Assembly (NCBI GenBank): GCA_900546345.1 | Contig: URCI01000015.1 | Location: forward strand, 1 to 55,157 | Direction of reading: 5' to 3' | Source of the DNA: an uncultured Prevotella sp. | Lineage (GTDB): Bacteria > Bacteroidota > Bacteroidia > Bacteroidales > Bacteroidaceae | DNA: 55,157 nt | Part shown: positions 8,340 to 16,425 of the stretch, in pieces | Layout of the letters: each line of letters begins with the position of its first letter | Numbering within the stretch: the first letter of the stretch is position 1 | Translations under genes and position numbers: made by a program | The notes under the pieces: model-generated | Databases searched by the model: none | What the model was told of the DNA's origin: nothing | Seen by the model: the letters and a program-made list of their open reading frames with translations, nothing else

Positions 8340-8371
8340 CAAAAATAATCAATTGTTTTCGTTCCGACAAA
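8340..8371 (-). promoter_or_regulatory. Bacteroidota-type promoter for the DUF3843 gene
   Basis: On the minus strand TTTG (8368-8371), a 20-nt spacer and TATTTTTG (8340-8347), 35 nt before the start codon at 8304. Confidence 0.75.
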
Positions 8372-8443
8372 CTATTTATCAAGAATTAGGGAAAAATCGG
8401 ACTCACACGGATCTTTTACTTTCTCTCACAAGCGTGCGGAGGA

Positions 8444-8475
8444 CAGCGTAGGGGAAACCAATGAGGCCACATGGA
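8444..8475. repeat. Short-form CAGCGTAGGGG repeat, copy 3
   Basis: CAGCGTAGGGGAAACCAA at 8444 followed by GAGGCCACATGGAGA resembles the short unit at 4122-4156 (AAACCAACGAGGCAACATGGGAGA). It is adjacent to the stop codon of the membrane regulator. Confidence 0.75.
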
Positions 8476-8477
8476 GA

Positions 8478-9302
8478 CTATTCCCCTTGCCCTTGGAGGT
8501 GGGATAAGGTGGTAAGGGCGTACGCTCTTCCTCTGTCAGAAGTGATTTGCAGTTGGCAGCCGTTGTCGGCGAGCGTCTGCTTGAGCCGTTTGATGAGCGT
8601 GTAGAGTGTCTCGCTGGCATTGTCCTTGCGTGGCCAGAGCGTGTCGCAGATCTGCTGTTTGGTGAGCGTGTGGCGGTCGGAGGCATAGAACAGTTCCATC
8701 AGCTGACGCTGCATGGGCGTGAAGTGTATCGCCTCGCCGTGGTGGAAGAAGTCATGCGTGTCGGGGCAATAACAGAGGTCACCGATCTTCGGCATAATAT
8801 CGGGAGAGATGGTCGTTCTGTCCGTGCTGACAAGGGCTCCTGTCGGACTGATGAGGGCTGGAGCAACTTGCTGTCTACGGCCAAGCGGCAGGAAAGCCAC
8901 AAAGAAGCTGAGAGCCGTGAGCAGCGACAGCATCAAGGGCAGCCGCTGGTCGGAGAGGCTAAGCACCGTCGCCATGGAGCAATTGGCATAGCCCCGCAGA
9001 TAATAGCGCTGTCTGCCCTGCTGCCACAGCATCTTGCGGCTGCATACCGAGGTACGGCGCTCGTCGGGGAGGCAATAAGACAGGGTGGCGCACTGGCGCA
9101 GCACGGGGTTCTTGATCAGCGAGCGGTAGGTGCGCACGGTGTCCGGCGTGATATATTCCGCTGTCTTCATCTCCATGGTGAGCATCAGTGCCTGGTCGAG
9201 GTCGCGTGTCATGTCCGCTACGGCAGCCCGATAGCTGTGGAGACTGGCCAGGATGGTAGCCAGGAGCAATGCCACGCATGTCATCAAACTATTTTTTCTC
9301 AT
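8478..9302 (-). CDS. Membrane-anchored winged-helix transcriptional regulator (OmpR/PhoB-type effector, C-terminal)
   Basis: A 274-residue protein with two hydrophobic segments (about 6-22 and 121-140), a ~95-residue extracytoplasmic loop between them with four cysteines (C71, C77, C87, C108), and a cytoplasmic C-terminal winged helix (about 175-268: FTPMQRQLMELFYASDRHTLTKQQICDTLWPRKDN, then LYTLIKRLKQTLAD). There is no phosphoacceptor receiver domain. The order sensor-TM-DNA-binding is the reverse of CadC/ToxR, where the winged helix is N-terminal. Proteins like this in Bacteroidota often sit near barrel or TonB-type genes. Here DUF3843 and an outer-membrane barrel follow on the same strand. 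A TATCTTTG box lies at 9331-9338. Direct targets are unknown. Confidence 0.82.
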   Translation of the reverse strand: MRKNSLMTCVALLLATILASLHSYRAAVADMTRDLDQALMLTMEMKTAEYITPDTVRTYRSLIKNPVLRQCATLSYCLPDERRTSVCSRKMLWQQGRQRYYLRGYANCSMATVLSLSDQRLPLMLSLLTALSFFVAFLPLGRRQQVAPALISPTGALVSTDRTTISPDIMPKIGDLCYCPDTHDFFHHGEAIHFTPMQRQLMELFYASDRHTLTKQQICDTLWPRKDNASETLYTLIKRLKQTLADNGCQLQITSDRGRAYALTTLSHLQGQGE

Positions 9303-9433
9303 CTTGTTAGTGTTTCATCGCTTTTCAGCACAAAGATAATACAAAAAAGCGAAAGGAGAACAGGAAAGCTAAAAAAAGCATGCAAATGTTTGGGTATTGT
9401 GCCCCCATTTATAATGATTTCCGTGGTCAGAGG

Positions 9434-9464
9434 TTGTGACTCTCAATGCTTTTTCGTATATTTG
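9434..9464 (+). promoter_or_regulatory. Promoter for the NRAMP transporter gene; near-leaderless
   Basis: TTG (9434-9436), a 20-nt spacer and TATATTTG (9457-9464). The box ends 8 nt before ATG 9473, leaving room for only a very short 5' leader. Confidence 0.75.
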
Positions 9465-9472
9465 CCACCGAT

Positions 9473-10732
9473 ATGAACATACTCAAAGAACTCAAGAGCC
9501 GCACCCACCCACATGTGCTGGGTGCCCTCGACATTTTCAAGTACATCGGCCCGGGTCTGCTGGTCACCGTGGGCTTCATCGATCCCGGTAACTGGGCGAG
9601 CAACTTCGCCGCGGGGTCGGAATACGGTTATGCGCTGCTGTGGGTGGTGACGCTCTCCACCATCATGCTCATCGCCCTGCAGCACAACGTGGCCCACTTG
9701 GGCATCGTCACGGGACTGTGCCTGAGCGAGGCTGCCGTGAAATATGCGCCACGGTGGGTGGGACGCCCCATCGTGGTGAGTGCCATCCTGGCCAGCGTGT
9801 CGACATCGTTGGCCGAGATCCTCGGTGGTGCCATCGCCTTGCAGATGCTCTTCGGCATCAGCATTCCCACCGGCTCTCTGCTCGTCACCGCCGCCGTGCT
9901 CATCCTGCTGTTCACCAATTCCTATCGGAAGATCGAGCGGGCTGTCATCGGCTTCGTGTCGATCATCGGACTGTCGTTTATCTATGAGCTGTTTCTCGTA
10001 GACATCGACTGGGGCGAGGCCACACGGGCCATGGTAGTGCCGTCAGTGCCGCAGGGCTCGCTGCTCGTGATCATGAGCGTGCTGGGGGCTGTGGTCATGC
10101 CGCATAACCTCTTTCTGCACTCCGAGGTGATCCAGAGCCGCGAGATCCATCTTAAGGGCGATGAGCGCATCCGCCACATGCTGAAATATGAGTTTGCCGA
10201 CACGCTCTTCTCCATGCTCGTGGGCTGGGCCATCAACTCGGCCATGATCCTCCTGGCGGCCTCCACCTTCTTTACCCGTGGCGAACACGTCACTGACCTT
10301 GCCCAGGCCAACGCCATGCTTGCCCCGCTCTTAGGCAACAATGCCTCGAACATCTTTGCCCTGGCATTGCTCCTGGCCGGCATCTCCAGTACCATCACGA
10401 GCGGCATGGCGGCAGGTAGTATCTTCTCGGGACTCTTCGGCGAGTCGTACAATGCCAAGGACCCGCACTCGGCCATCGGCGTGCTGCTGTCACTGGGACT
10501 GGCCCTGCTGCTCATCTTCTTCATCGGCAATCCCTTCCAGGGGCTCATCATCTCACAGATGGTGCTGAGCATCCAGTTGCCCTTCACCGTGTTCTTGCAA
10601 GTGAGCCTCACCTCGTCGAAACGTGTCATGGGCAAATATGCCAACAAGCCCTGGAACACCGTGTTCCTCTATGGCCTCGCTGGTCTCGTCACTGCCCTCA
10701 ACATCTGGCTGTTCGTCTCGGAATTGGCATAG
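9473..10732 (+). CDS. mntH: NRAMP-family divalent metal (Mn2+/Fe2+) transporter
   Basis: A 419-residue inner-membrane protein with about 11 hydrophobic segments. The two NRAMP signatures are present: DPGN at 37-40 in TM1 and MPHN at 209-212 in TM6, preceded by A206. In known NRAMP structures the Asp and Asn of TM1 and the Ala and Met of TM6 bind the metal, and all four (D37, N40, A206, M209) are kept, so Mn/Fe-type transport coupled to protons is expected. I chose ATG 9473 because upstream codons overlap the promoter and the family N-terminus fits. It is divergent from the membrane winged-helix gene. No MntR or Fur box was recognised. The symbol is by family; Mn versus Fe preference cannot be read from sequence. 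Confidence 0.95.
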   Translation: MNILKELKSRTHPHVLGALDIFKYIGPGLLVTVGFIDPGNWASNFAAGSEYGYALLWVVTLSTIMLIALQHNVAHLGIVTGLCLSEAAVKYAPRWVGRPIVVSAILASVSTSLAEILGGAIALQMLFGISIPTGSLLVTAAVLILLFTNSYRKIERAVIGFVSIIGLSFIYELFLVDIDWGEATRAMVVPSVPQGSLLVIMSVLGAVVMPHNLFLHSEVIQSREIHLKGDERIRHMLKYEFADTLFSMLVGWAINSAMILLAASTFFTRGEHVTDLAQANAMLAPLLGNNASNIFALALLLAGISSTITSGMAAGSIFSGLFGESYNAKDPHSAIGVLLSLGLALLLIFFIGNPFQGLIISQMVLSIQLPFTVFLQVSLTSSKRVMGKYANKPWNTVFLYGLAGLVTALNIWLFVSELA

Positions 10733-10799
10733 GGCTTCCTTCGTCATAGCGTCATAGCGCCATATCTACATTGTTTTTTCACCCATCATCGATAACACC

Positions 10800-10934
10800 A
10801 TGAAGAAAATCTTATTTGTCATCGGCTCATTGCGCAAGCAGAGCTTCAACCGAGAGGTAAGTGAACTCGCTGATATTTATTCTGCAAGGAAAAGTAATAA
10901 TGGCGATGAGCTGTTGAAGATATTAGACGCATGA
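10800..10934 (+). pseudogene. Chimeric remnant: start of an NADPH-dependent FMN reductase fused to the end of an antitoxin
   Basis: The 44-residue frame starts MKKILFVIGSLRKQSFNRE, the characteristic FMN-binding N-terminus (GSLRKQSFN) of NAD(P)H-dependent FMN reductases. After about residue 19 it switches to VSELADIYSARKSNNGDELL, which looks like the C-terminus of a small antitoxin. Its stop overlaps the ATG of the following PIN-toxin stub by ATGA, as in real vapBC operons. The likeliest history is a deletion that joined the first 57 bp of a reductase gene to the 3' part of a toxin-antitoxin operon. Neither part should be functional as its original protein. Confidence 0.75.
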
Positions 10935-10996
10935 CACAATATCTATTGGACACAAATATAGTAGCTTTCATGTTAAGAGGTCGAAAAGGACACTGA
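10931..10996 (+). pseudogene. Truncated VapC-type PIN-domain toxin (first ~19 residues)
   Basis: The sequence MTQYLLDTNIVAFMLRGRKG is the typical PIN-domain start, with the first catalytic aspartate in LLDTN. It stops after 21 residues (GRKGH, then TGA). The remaining acidic residues of the active site are missing, so it cannot be an active RNase. It is directly followed by the terminator of the convergent pncB gene, so the deletion endpoint lies at about 10990. Confidence 0.75.
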
Positions 10997-11007
10997 ATAA
11001 AAATAAT

Positions 11008-11042
11008 ATGCCGGGCAACCACCTTTTGTGGTTGCCCGGCAT
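11008..11042 (-). terminator. Strong intrinsic terminator of pncB
   Basis: A perfect 15-bp stem (ATGCCGGGCAACCAC / GTGGTTGCCCGGCAT) with a 5-nt loop. On the minus strand it is followed by ATTATTTTTATT, so it terminates transcription from pncB, 29 bp after its stop. Confidence 0.92.
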
Positions 11043-11071
11043 TGTCGTTGGTGACGACGGCGACGACATGG

Positions 11072-12298
11072 TTATTCCCCTCCCCCGTAATGGATGGCCT
11101 CCATGAATCGCCGGATGACCTCAGGTTTGCCGATGTGCTTGCCATTGTCCTCACTGATTTTACAAGTATCATTATAGAACGGCCAGGACTCGGTCATCTT
11201 CACGGCGACAAGTTTGATGACGATATTCATCGGACGGACACCGTCGAAGTCATTGGTGAAATGCGTGCCGATGCCAAACGAGGGCTGCACGTATTTCTCG
11301 GCCTCGTGCTGCAGGGCAATGGCATGATCGGTGTCGAGGGCATTGGAGAAGATCACCTGTTTGGTGTGCGGGTCAATGCCCAGACGCTCGTACTTGTCGC
11401 AGATCTTCCTGAGTTGTTCCATGTTGTCACCCGAGTCGACACGCAGTCCTTTGAACAGGTTGGCGAAGTCCTCGGAGAAGTTCAGCGAGAAGATGTCCCA
11501 CCCGAAGGTGTCATACAGATAGGTGCCCAAGGCGCCGTTGAAGGTGTGCCGCCAGGCATTCATGGCGATGTGGTTGGCCATCTGCGGGCCATACATGCCA
11601 CCGATGGCAGCGATGAACTCATGGGCCATCGTGCCCACCGGCGTGACATCGTACTTCATGGCGAGATAGATATTGCTCGTACCGACAAACCTCCCCTTGG
11701 CTGCCTTGCCCGACTTTGTCAAAGCCCGCTGATAGTCCGACATGGCATGCACCACGGCATCCTCGGCTTTGAACGACGAGCGGCGGCGCGTGCCGAAATC
11801 GGAATAGACGCAACCGGCAGTGATCAGCCGCTCTGCCTTGGTGTAGGACTTGTCGTAATAGGCATCGTAGTCGAAGGTCTTGTCCTGCCCTGTCACGATG
11901 TAATAGAGTTCGGAGATGATGGCGAGAATCTTGACTTCCAGGAGAATTACCTCGGCCCATACGCCCTCTATCTCCAGGTGAAGATGTCCCTCATCATCCT
12001 GCCATGCCTTGACCCACTTGCGGTTGAAGCGGAAGCCACGAAGATAGATATAGAACCAGTCGGGAAGGAAGTAGCACTTGCGCTTCATGAACGCTATCTC
12101 CTCATCCGTGATGACAAGGTTCTCGAGATAGCCCACCTGCTCCATCACCAAGTCAGCAAAGCCCTTGGGATAGACCAGGTTGTCGCGGTCGTCGAAGTGA
12201 TATTTTACTTGTGCACGTGGATAATTGTCGATGACGGCACAGCACATGGAGAACTTGTAGAGGTCGTCGTCGGTGAAGTGGGATATGATTTGTCGCAT
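11072..12298 (-). CDS. pncB: Nicotinate phosphoribosyltransferase
   Basis: PncB makes nicotinate mononucleotide from nicotinate and PRPP with ATP, in the Preiss-Handler branch of NAD salvage. The 408-residue length is normal. Family marks are the N-terminal DDLYKFSMCCAV, SDFGTRRRSS (about 166-175), GTSN at 206-209, and VTPVGTMAHEF with H226, the histidine expected to be phosphorylated by ATP in this family. It is cytoplasmic. The ATG at 12298 matches family N-termini. It appears monocistronic and ends in a strong terminator. Confidence is high. Confidence 0.97.
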   Translation of the reverse strand: MRQIISHFTDDDLYKFSMCCAVIDNYPRAQVKYHFDDRDNLVYPKGFADLVMEQVGYLENLVITDEEIAFMKRKCYFLPDWFYIYLRGFRFNRKWVKAWQDDEGHLHLEIEGVWAEVILLEVKILAIISELYYIVTGQDKTFDYDAYYDKSYTKAERLITAGCVYSDFGTRRRSSFKAEDAVVHAMSDYQRALTKSGKAAKGRFVGTSNIYLAMKYDVTPVGTMAHEFIAAIGGMYGPQMANHIAMNAWRHTFNGALGTYLYDTFGWDIFSLNFSEDFANLFKGLRVDSGDNMEQLRKICDKYERLGIDPHTKQVIFSNALDTDHAIALQHEAEKYVQPSFGIGTHFTNDFDGVRPMNIVIKLVAVKMTESWPFYNDTCKISEDNGKHIGKPEVIRRFMEAIHYGGGE

Positions 12299-12404
12299 GA
12301 GTTGAGTCTTCTTTTTGCTGCAAATATAGCTATTTTTTTGTGAACCACCATCATACTGAAGGAAAAAAGCAGGATCATTGTTTTCTTATTCCACATGATT
12401 TCAC

Positions 12405-12412
12405 TATCTTTG
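12405..12412 (+). promoter_or_regulatory. -7 box TATCTTTG upstream of the TPR protein gene
   Basis: TATCTTTG lies 76 nt upstream of ATG 12489. No good TTTG is seen at the expected distance, so the upstream element is unclear. Confidence 0.5.
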
Positions 12413-12488
12413 CAAATATCAACCATTGAAAATCGTTTGACGATCGTTTTACTTTTGACAACATCATGGAAATTAAAAACTTTGAGAG

Positions 12489-13562
12489 ATGAAAAGATTC
12501 TGCACCATTCTGCTGCTCTTAGTAGCAATGAGCCTAACCGCCATGGCTAACAGTCAAAAAGAGAAAAACCACAACAATGACGACATCCGGCGCGGTGACT
12601 CGTGCATGGCGGTTTATGATGTCTCCCAAGCCTTGGAGCATTATCGCCAGGCACTCGCCCAACAGCCTACAGCAGCTTTGCTCATGAAGATAGCCAACGG
12701 CTATTACGTTCAGCGCAACTATGCCAAGTGCATCAGCATCGTCGACGGCCTTCCCGTGGACTCGCTCGACCACGACACCATGCGCCATCTGTTTGAAAGC
12801 TGCAGGTCACTCGGCCTCGGCCAGCGTGCTGCCGACTGGGGCAAAGCGATCATCAAGCGGTGGCCCAAAGACGGTGAGACTGTCGCCGAACTGGCCAAAG
12901 AATACTTGCTTGCCGGACTAACCGACAAAGCAGAGATCCTCTGCAACAGATATTGGCTGAAAGACGAGTCCTGTATGGCTGTCAACGACATCATGGCTGA
13001 CGTGTACTTGGCCCAGCGGCAATGGGTGCTGGCCAAGGACAGCTATCTGCTACTCTTGCAACAGGGCGACTCCACTTATAAGAACATGCTCAACCTCGGC
13101 ATCAGCTATGAACGACTGGAGCATCCCGAAGAGGCACGCCGCGCACTCGATGTGGCCATTGCCATGAGCGACTCAGCCATTGCCGCCCCACTCTATCACC
13201 AAGGTATCGTGCTCAACAGCCTGAAAGACTATCCGTCTGCGATGGCTTGCTTCCGCCGGGCCATGCAACTCTTGCAGCCCGACAGTGCGGTGATGTTTTC
13301 GTGCTACCGTGGCATGGCGGAGTGCCAGTATGCCGGAGAAGACTATAGCCAGGCTCTTGGCTATTTCTCCCAGGCACTGGACTATGACCCGTCCTCCATC
13401 AGCACACCTTATTATATAGGTATCTGTTCGGAGGCTCTCGGAAAGAAGAAAGAGGCTAAAGCCGCTTATCAGCGTTTCCTGCAAAGGGCAGCAGATGTGG
13501 AGAGCCCCAACAAAGAACTGAGGAAGATGATGGCAGATGCCAAACAGAGAATAGGAAGGTAA
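12489..13562 (+). CDS. Periplasmic/exported tetratricopeptide-repeat protein
   Basis: A 357-residue protein with signal peptide (1-20, LLLLVAMSLTAMA) and about seven degenerate TPR units. Clear helical pairs include ALEHYRQALAQQPTAALLMKIA (near 50-70), NMLNLGISYERLEHPEEARRAL, LYHQGIVLNSLKDYPSAMACFRRAM and CQYAGEDYSQALGYFSQALDYDP. TPR proteins act as scaffolds, so no enzymatic role is implied. The start has a short AT-rich leader and is followed at once by the export signal. It is convergent with the TIGR02757 gene, with 49 bp between them holding a weak dyad (GAAACGAT / ATCGTTTC). The binding partner is unknown. Confidence 0.85.
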   Translation: MKRFCTILLLLVAMSLTAMANSQKEKNHNNDDIRRGDSCMAVYDVSQALEHYRQALAQQPTAALLMKIANGYYVQRNYAKCISIVDGLPVDSLDHDTMRHLFESCRSLGLGQRAADWGKAIIKRWPKDGETVAELAKEYLLAGLTDKAEILCNRYWLKDESCMAVNDIMADVYLAQRQWVLAKDSYLLLLQQGDSTYKNMLNLGISYERLEHPEEARRALDVAIAMSDSAIAAPLYHQGIVLNSLKDYPSAMACFRRAMQLLQPDSAVMFSCYRGMAECQYAGEDYSQALGYFSQALDYDPSSISTPYYIGICSEALGKKKEAKAAYQRFLQRAADVESPNKELRKMMADAKQRIGR

Positions 13563-13611
13563 ATATCAATCCGAAACGATTTTCCTTTCATTGATCCAAG
13601 CGAATATCGTT

Positions 13612-14394
13612 TCACTTGTTTTCTGTACTCGTGTCGATGTCAAAGCCATAGAGTGCGTAGTCGGCACGCGCTGGGTCATTGGGGAAAGCCTCGCACATCA
13701 GTCGGGTAAGGGTGACGACAGTTTTCCATCCGGCTGTTTTACCGATGTCGAGGTGGAGTTTGTTGGCCGTTTGTATCACATGGGTGTCGAGTGGGATGAA
13801 CAGATGACGCTTATCGATGAAGTCGCTCCATAACCCTAAGTCTACGGGCGAGCCGTCGCGCACCATCCAACGAAGAAACATGCAAGGGCGTTTGCAGGCC
13901 GAGGTGTAGGGCATGGGAACAAGGCCCTTGACGCCCCGTTGACGGAAGTAAGTGGCAAAGGCCGTGAGAACAGCCTCTGCGTCGGTCGTTTCTTCTGTCT
14001 TTTTATCAGTTTCTTCGGCGGCAATCTGTGCAAAATGCCCTAATGTTCCGTAGCTGCGAAAGAGATCGTGTAAGGCTGTGAGCATTGCGTGGATGTCGGC
14101 AAAGGAATAGAGACGGTAGAAGCATTGAGATGAAGGAATGATTGTATGGTCAAAAGATCCGTTGGCTATCCAGTCGTAAGGATGCCATTGGGCTATGTCC
14201 ATCAACTGCTCAATCTTGGGCAAAAACTGCTGGCGCGAGCCATAGCTGAGACACATGGCCAGAAAAGCTGTTGTCTCCTGATCAAACGGATCACTCACCT
14301 GATGCATGAACCAAGAGGGATCACCCTCGATAAATGATGCGGTCTCGTACCGATCGGCAAGGGTGACCAGAAGCTGACGCTGGGCTCTGTTCAT
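13612..14394 (-). CDS. TIGR02757 (DUF2400) family protein
   Basis: A 260-residue cytoplasmic protein. The stretches DPSWFMHQVSDPFDQETTAFLAMCLSYG near the N-terminus, YRLYSFADIHAMLTAL, then ACKRPCMFLRWMVRD and LFIPLDTHVIQTANKLHL, match the TIGR02757/DUF2400 family. Its core resembles helix-hairpin-helix DNA glycosylases, with the aspartate of PLDTHV in the position of the catalytic Asp. No iron-sulphur cysteine cluster is evident. Biochemical function is not established for the family as far as I know. The gene stands alone, with 49 bp to the convergent TPR gene. Confidence 0.88.
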   Translation of the reverse strand: MNRAQRQLLVTLADRYETASFIEGDPSWFMHQVSDPFDQETTAFLAMCLSYGSRQQFLPKIEQLMDIAQWHPYDWIANGSFDHTIIPSSQCFYRLYSFADIHAMLTALHDLFRSYGTLGHFAQIAAEETDKKTEETTDAEAVLTAFATYFRQRGVKGLVPMPYTSACKRPCMFLRWMVRDGSPVDLGLWSDFIDKRHLFIPLDTHVIQTANKLHLDIGKTAGWKTVVTLTRLMCEAFPNDPARADYALYGFDIDTSTENK

Positions 14395-14599
14395 AGTGTC
14401 GTGAATTTGAGTTCGTTGATTCTACTTGCAAATATCGCAAAAATATCTGAGAAATCCAAGAGAATGCGTGGAAATCAGTGACTTTACTTTCACAGACGAA
14501 AGAAACTGTGGAGGGAAACTTGCACGTTTCAGCATATTATGCTATCTTTGTAGCGACGAAAGAAACAATCAATCAACCAATAACTAATCGACAACAAAT

Positions 14600-16267
14600 A
14601 TGAGAAAACTATTTTACTGTTTAGTGCTTCTTTTGGCTCCGCTGGCCTCGATGGCCGGGACGCTGCTTCACCGCACGGCTCCCAGCGCTTTGTTGAGTGG
14701 TATGCCACAGGTGGACTACACGATCTATCTGCCCGACAGTATGACCGCAGGACGGAAGTTCCCCATTGCCTATCTGCTTCACGGCGGAGGTTGCTCCAAC
14801 ACTGAATGGCAGGATCATGGTCATCTAAAAGAAGTGATGGACAGCTTGATTCGTCGTGGCGAGGTGGCACCGATGATCGTGGTCTGTCCTGAAGCTAACA
14901 AGAAAAATATGATATGGTTCAACGATCCTCAGTGGCGTTACGAGGATTTCTTCTTCACCGAGTTCTTGCCTTATATAGAGCGTACCTATCCTGTCATCGC
15001 TGACCGTCGTTATCGCTTTGTGGGTGGCTTTTCCATGGGTGGCGGTGGCGCTGTGGTCTATGGCATTCACCATCCCGAGCTCTTCTCAATGGTCTACGAC
15101 ATGTCGGGCTATCTGCGCCGTCAGCCTCTCGACTTTCTCAAGAACGACCCGCAGGGCGAATGGCGACAGCAGGTGGTGGAGCGCAACAATCCTATTTTAG
15201 AAGTGAGTCGTGCCGGTGCCGAGCAGGTGAACAGATGGAAGCAGGTGAGCTGGTTTGTCGACTGTGGTGACCACGACTTCACGTTGGAAGGTAATATGGA
15301 CTTTGTCAAGGTGCTCCGCAAGCAGGGCATCGATTATCAGTTGCGTGTGCGCAACGGTGCGCACAATTGGGATTACTGGGCTCCCTGTCTTGTCAACGCG
15401 CTCAAGCAGTTCTCGCTGCGTGCCTACCATGCCAACCGCCTGCAAGTGGTGGAGCAGGGCGGAATGGGAAAGTATCCGTCTGTGATGCTTTCGGTCGACG
15501 GCTTCAAGGCTCACACCGTCTTCTGTCCGCAGGATCTGAGTGCCTTCAATGCCAGCCATCCGCTGCCCGTGGTAGTGTGGGGCAATGGGGCCTGCACAGA
15601 CTCTCCCTGGGAGCACTATCGCTTTCTCAATGAGATTGCCTCTCATGGCTATCTGGTCATTGCTACCGGATATTTCCCTAATGGCGACACGCCTTATCAA
15701 GGACCTATGTCGTCGCCACAGCAACAGATAGAGTCCATCGACTGGGCGGTGAAGCAGGTTGCTGACTCCAATAGTGTCTTCTATGGTAAGATTGATACAC
15801 GGGCCATCTGTGCATCGGGTATGTCGTGTGGTGGTTTGCAGACACTCTACAACTGTGGAGACCCACGCATTACGACGTATATGATCTGCAACAGTGGCCT
15901 TTTCATTGACCCGTCCATCGCTATGCCTAATATGCCAATGCCGCACAAAGAGCAGCTGCGCAAGGTGCATGGACCGATCATCTACATACTCGGAGGTAAG
16001 GAAGATATTGCCTATAACAATGGTATGGACGATTTCCGTCGCATCACCCACGTGCCGGCTGTAGCCGTCAACTATCCGGTGGGACATGGCGGCACGTATC
16101 GTCAGCCTCATGGCGGCGAGTTCCGCATCCCCGCTGTGGCATGGCTCGACTGGCAGCTCAAGGGTGACCGGCAGGCCGCCAAGATGTTCATCGGCAAAAA
16201 CTGTGAACTCGTACAGCGAAAAGGATGGACGATAGAGCGGAACAAGAAGATGAAAGCGAACCTATAA
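14600..16267 (+). CDS. Exported protein with two alpha/beta-hydrolase domains (CE1-like esterase plus second hydrolase)
   Basis: A 555-residue protein with signal peptide (1-19). Domain 1 (about 25-275) is CE1/esterase D-like: oxyanion LLHGGG at 59-64, nucleophile elbow GFSMGG with S145, Asp in CGDHDF (224 or 226), and H255 in NGAHNWDYW. Domain 2 (about 305-545) has its own elbow GMSCG with S409, Asp in GGKED (469) and H496 in GHGGTY. Both triads look complete. CE1 enzymes remove acetyl or feruloyl groups from xylan; the substrate of domain 2 is unclear (chlorophyllase/PET-hydrolase-like fold). The two domains could act on the same polysaccharide. A decayed remnant and a GH2 gene follow. Confidence 0.85.
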   Translation: MRKLFYCLVLLLAPLASMAGTLLHRTAPSALLSGMPQVDYTIYLPDSMTAGRKFPIAYLLHGGGCSNTEWQDHGHLKEVMDSLIRRGEVAPMIVVCPEANKKNMIWFNDPQWRYEDFFFTEFLPYIERTYPVIADRRYRFVGGFSMGGGGAVVYGIHHPELFSMVYDMSGYLRRQPLDFLKNDPQGEWRQQVVERNNPILEVSRAGAEQVNRWKQVSWFVDCGDHDFTLEGNMDFVKVLRKQGIDYQLRVRNGAHNWDYWAPCLVNALKQFSLRAYHANRLQVVEQGGMGKYPSVMLSVDGFKAHTVFCPQDLSAFNASHPLPVVVWGNGACTDSPWEHYRFLNEIASHGYLVIATGYFPNGDTPYQGPMSSPQQQIESIDWAVKQVADSNSVFYGKIDTRAICASGMSCGGLQTLYNCGDPRITTYMICNSGLFIDPSIAMPNMPMPHKEQLRKVHGPIIYILGGKEDIAYNNGMDDFRRITHVPAVAVNYPVGHGGTYRQPHGGEFRIPAVAWLDWQLKGDRQAAKMFIGKNCELVQRKGWTIERNKKMKANL

Positions 16268-16295
16268 GATACAAATTTAGACAAAGAAACTAATC

Positions 16296-16411
16296 ATGAA
16301 ACACACGTTTTGCTATGCAGTTTAGCAGCAGGACTCATGGCAGTGCCTGTGACTGCAAACGCAGACAGCAACGTGAGTCATGGTCTGATAGTGATGGATG
16401 CTCAATGTTGA
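16296..16411 (+). pseudogene. Signal-peptide remnant of a lost exported protein
   Basis: ATG at 16296 (MKHTFCYAV) runs into a stop, but in the next frame the sequence continues as LLCSLAAGLMAVPVTANADS, a textbook signal peptide, then reaches a stop at 16409. A one-base frameshift plus loss of the mature protein explains both. It begins 28 bp after the esterase stop, so the esterase gene probably once headed an operon with at least one more exported protein. Confidence 0.6.
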
Positions 16412-16425
16412 TAGTCTGACGCCGC

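Noticed and set aside
11042..12343. Plus-strand open frame (433 codons) opposite pncB
   Set aside because: Antisense shadow of pncB, which has all its family motifs.
15197..16111. Minus-strand open frame opposite the esterase
   Set aside because: Antisense shadow; the plus-strand protein has two complete catalytic triads.
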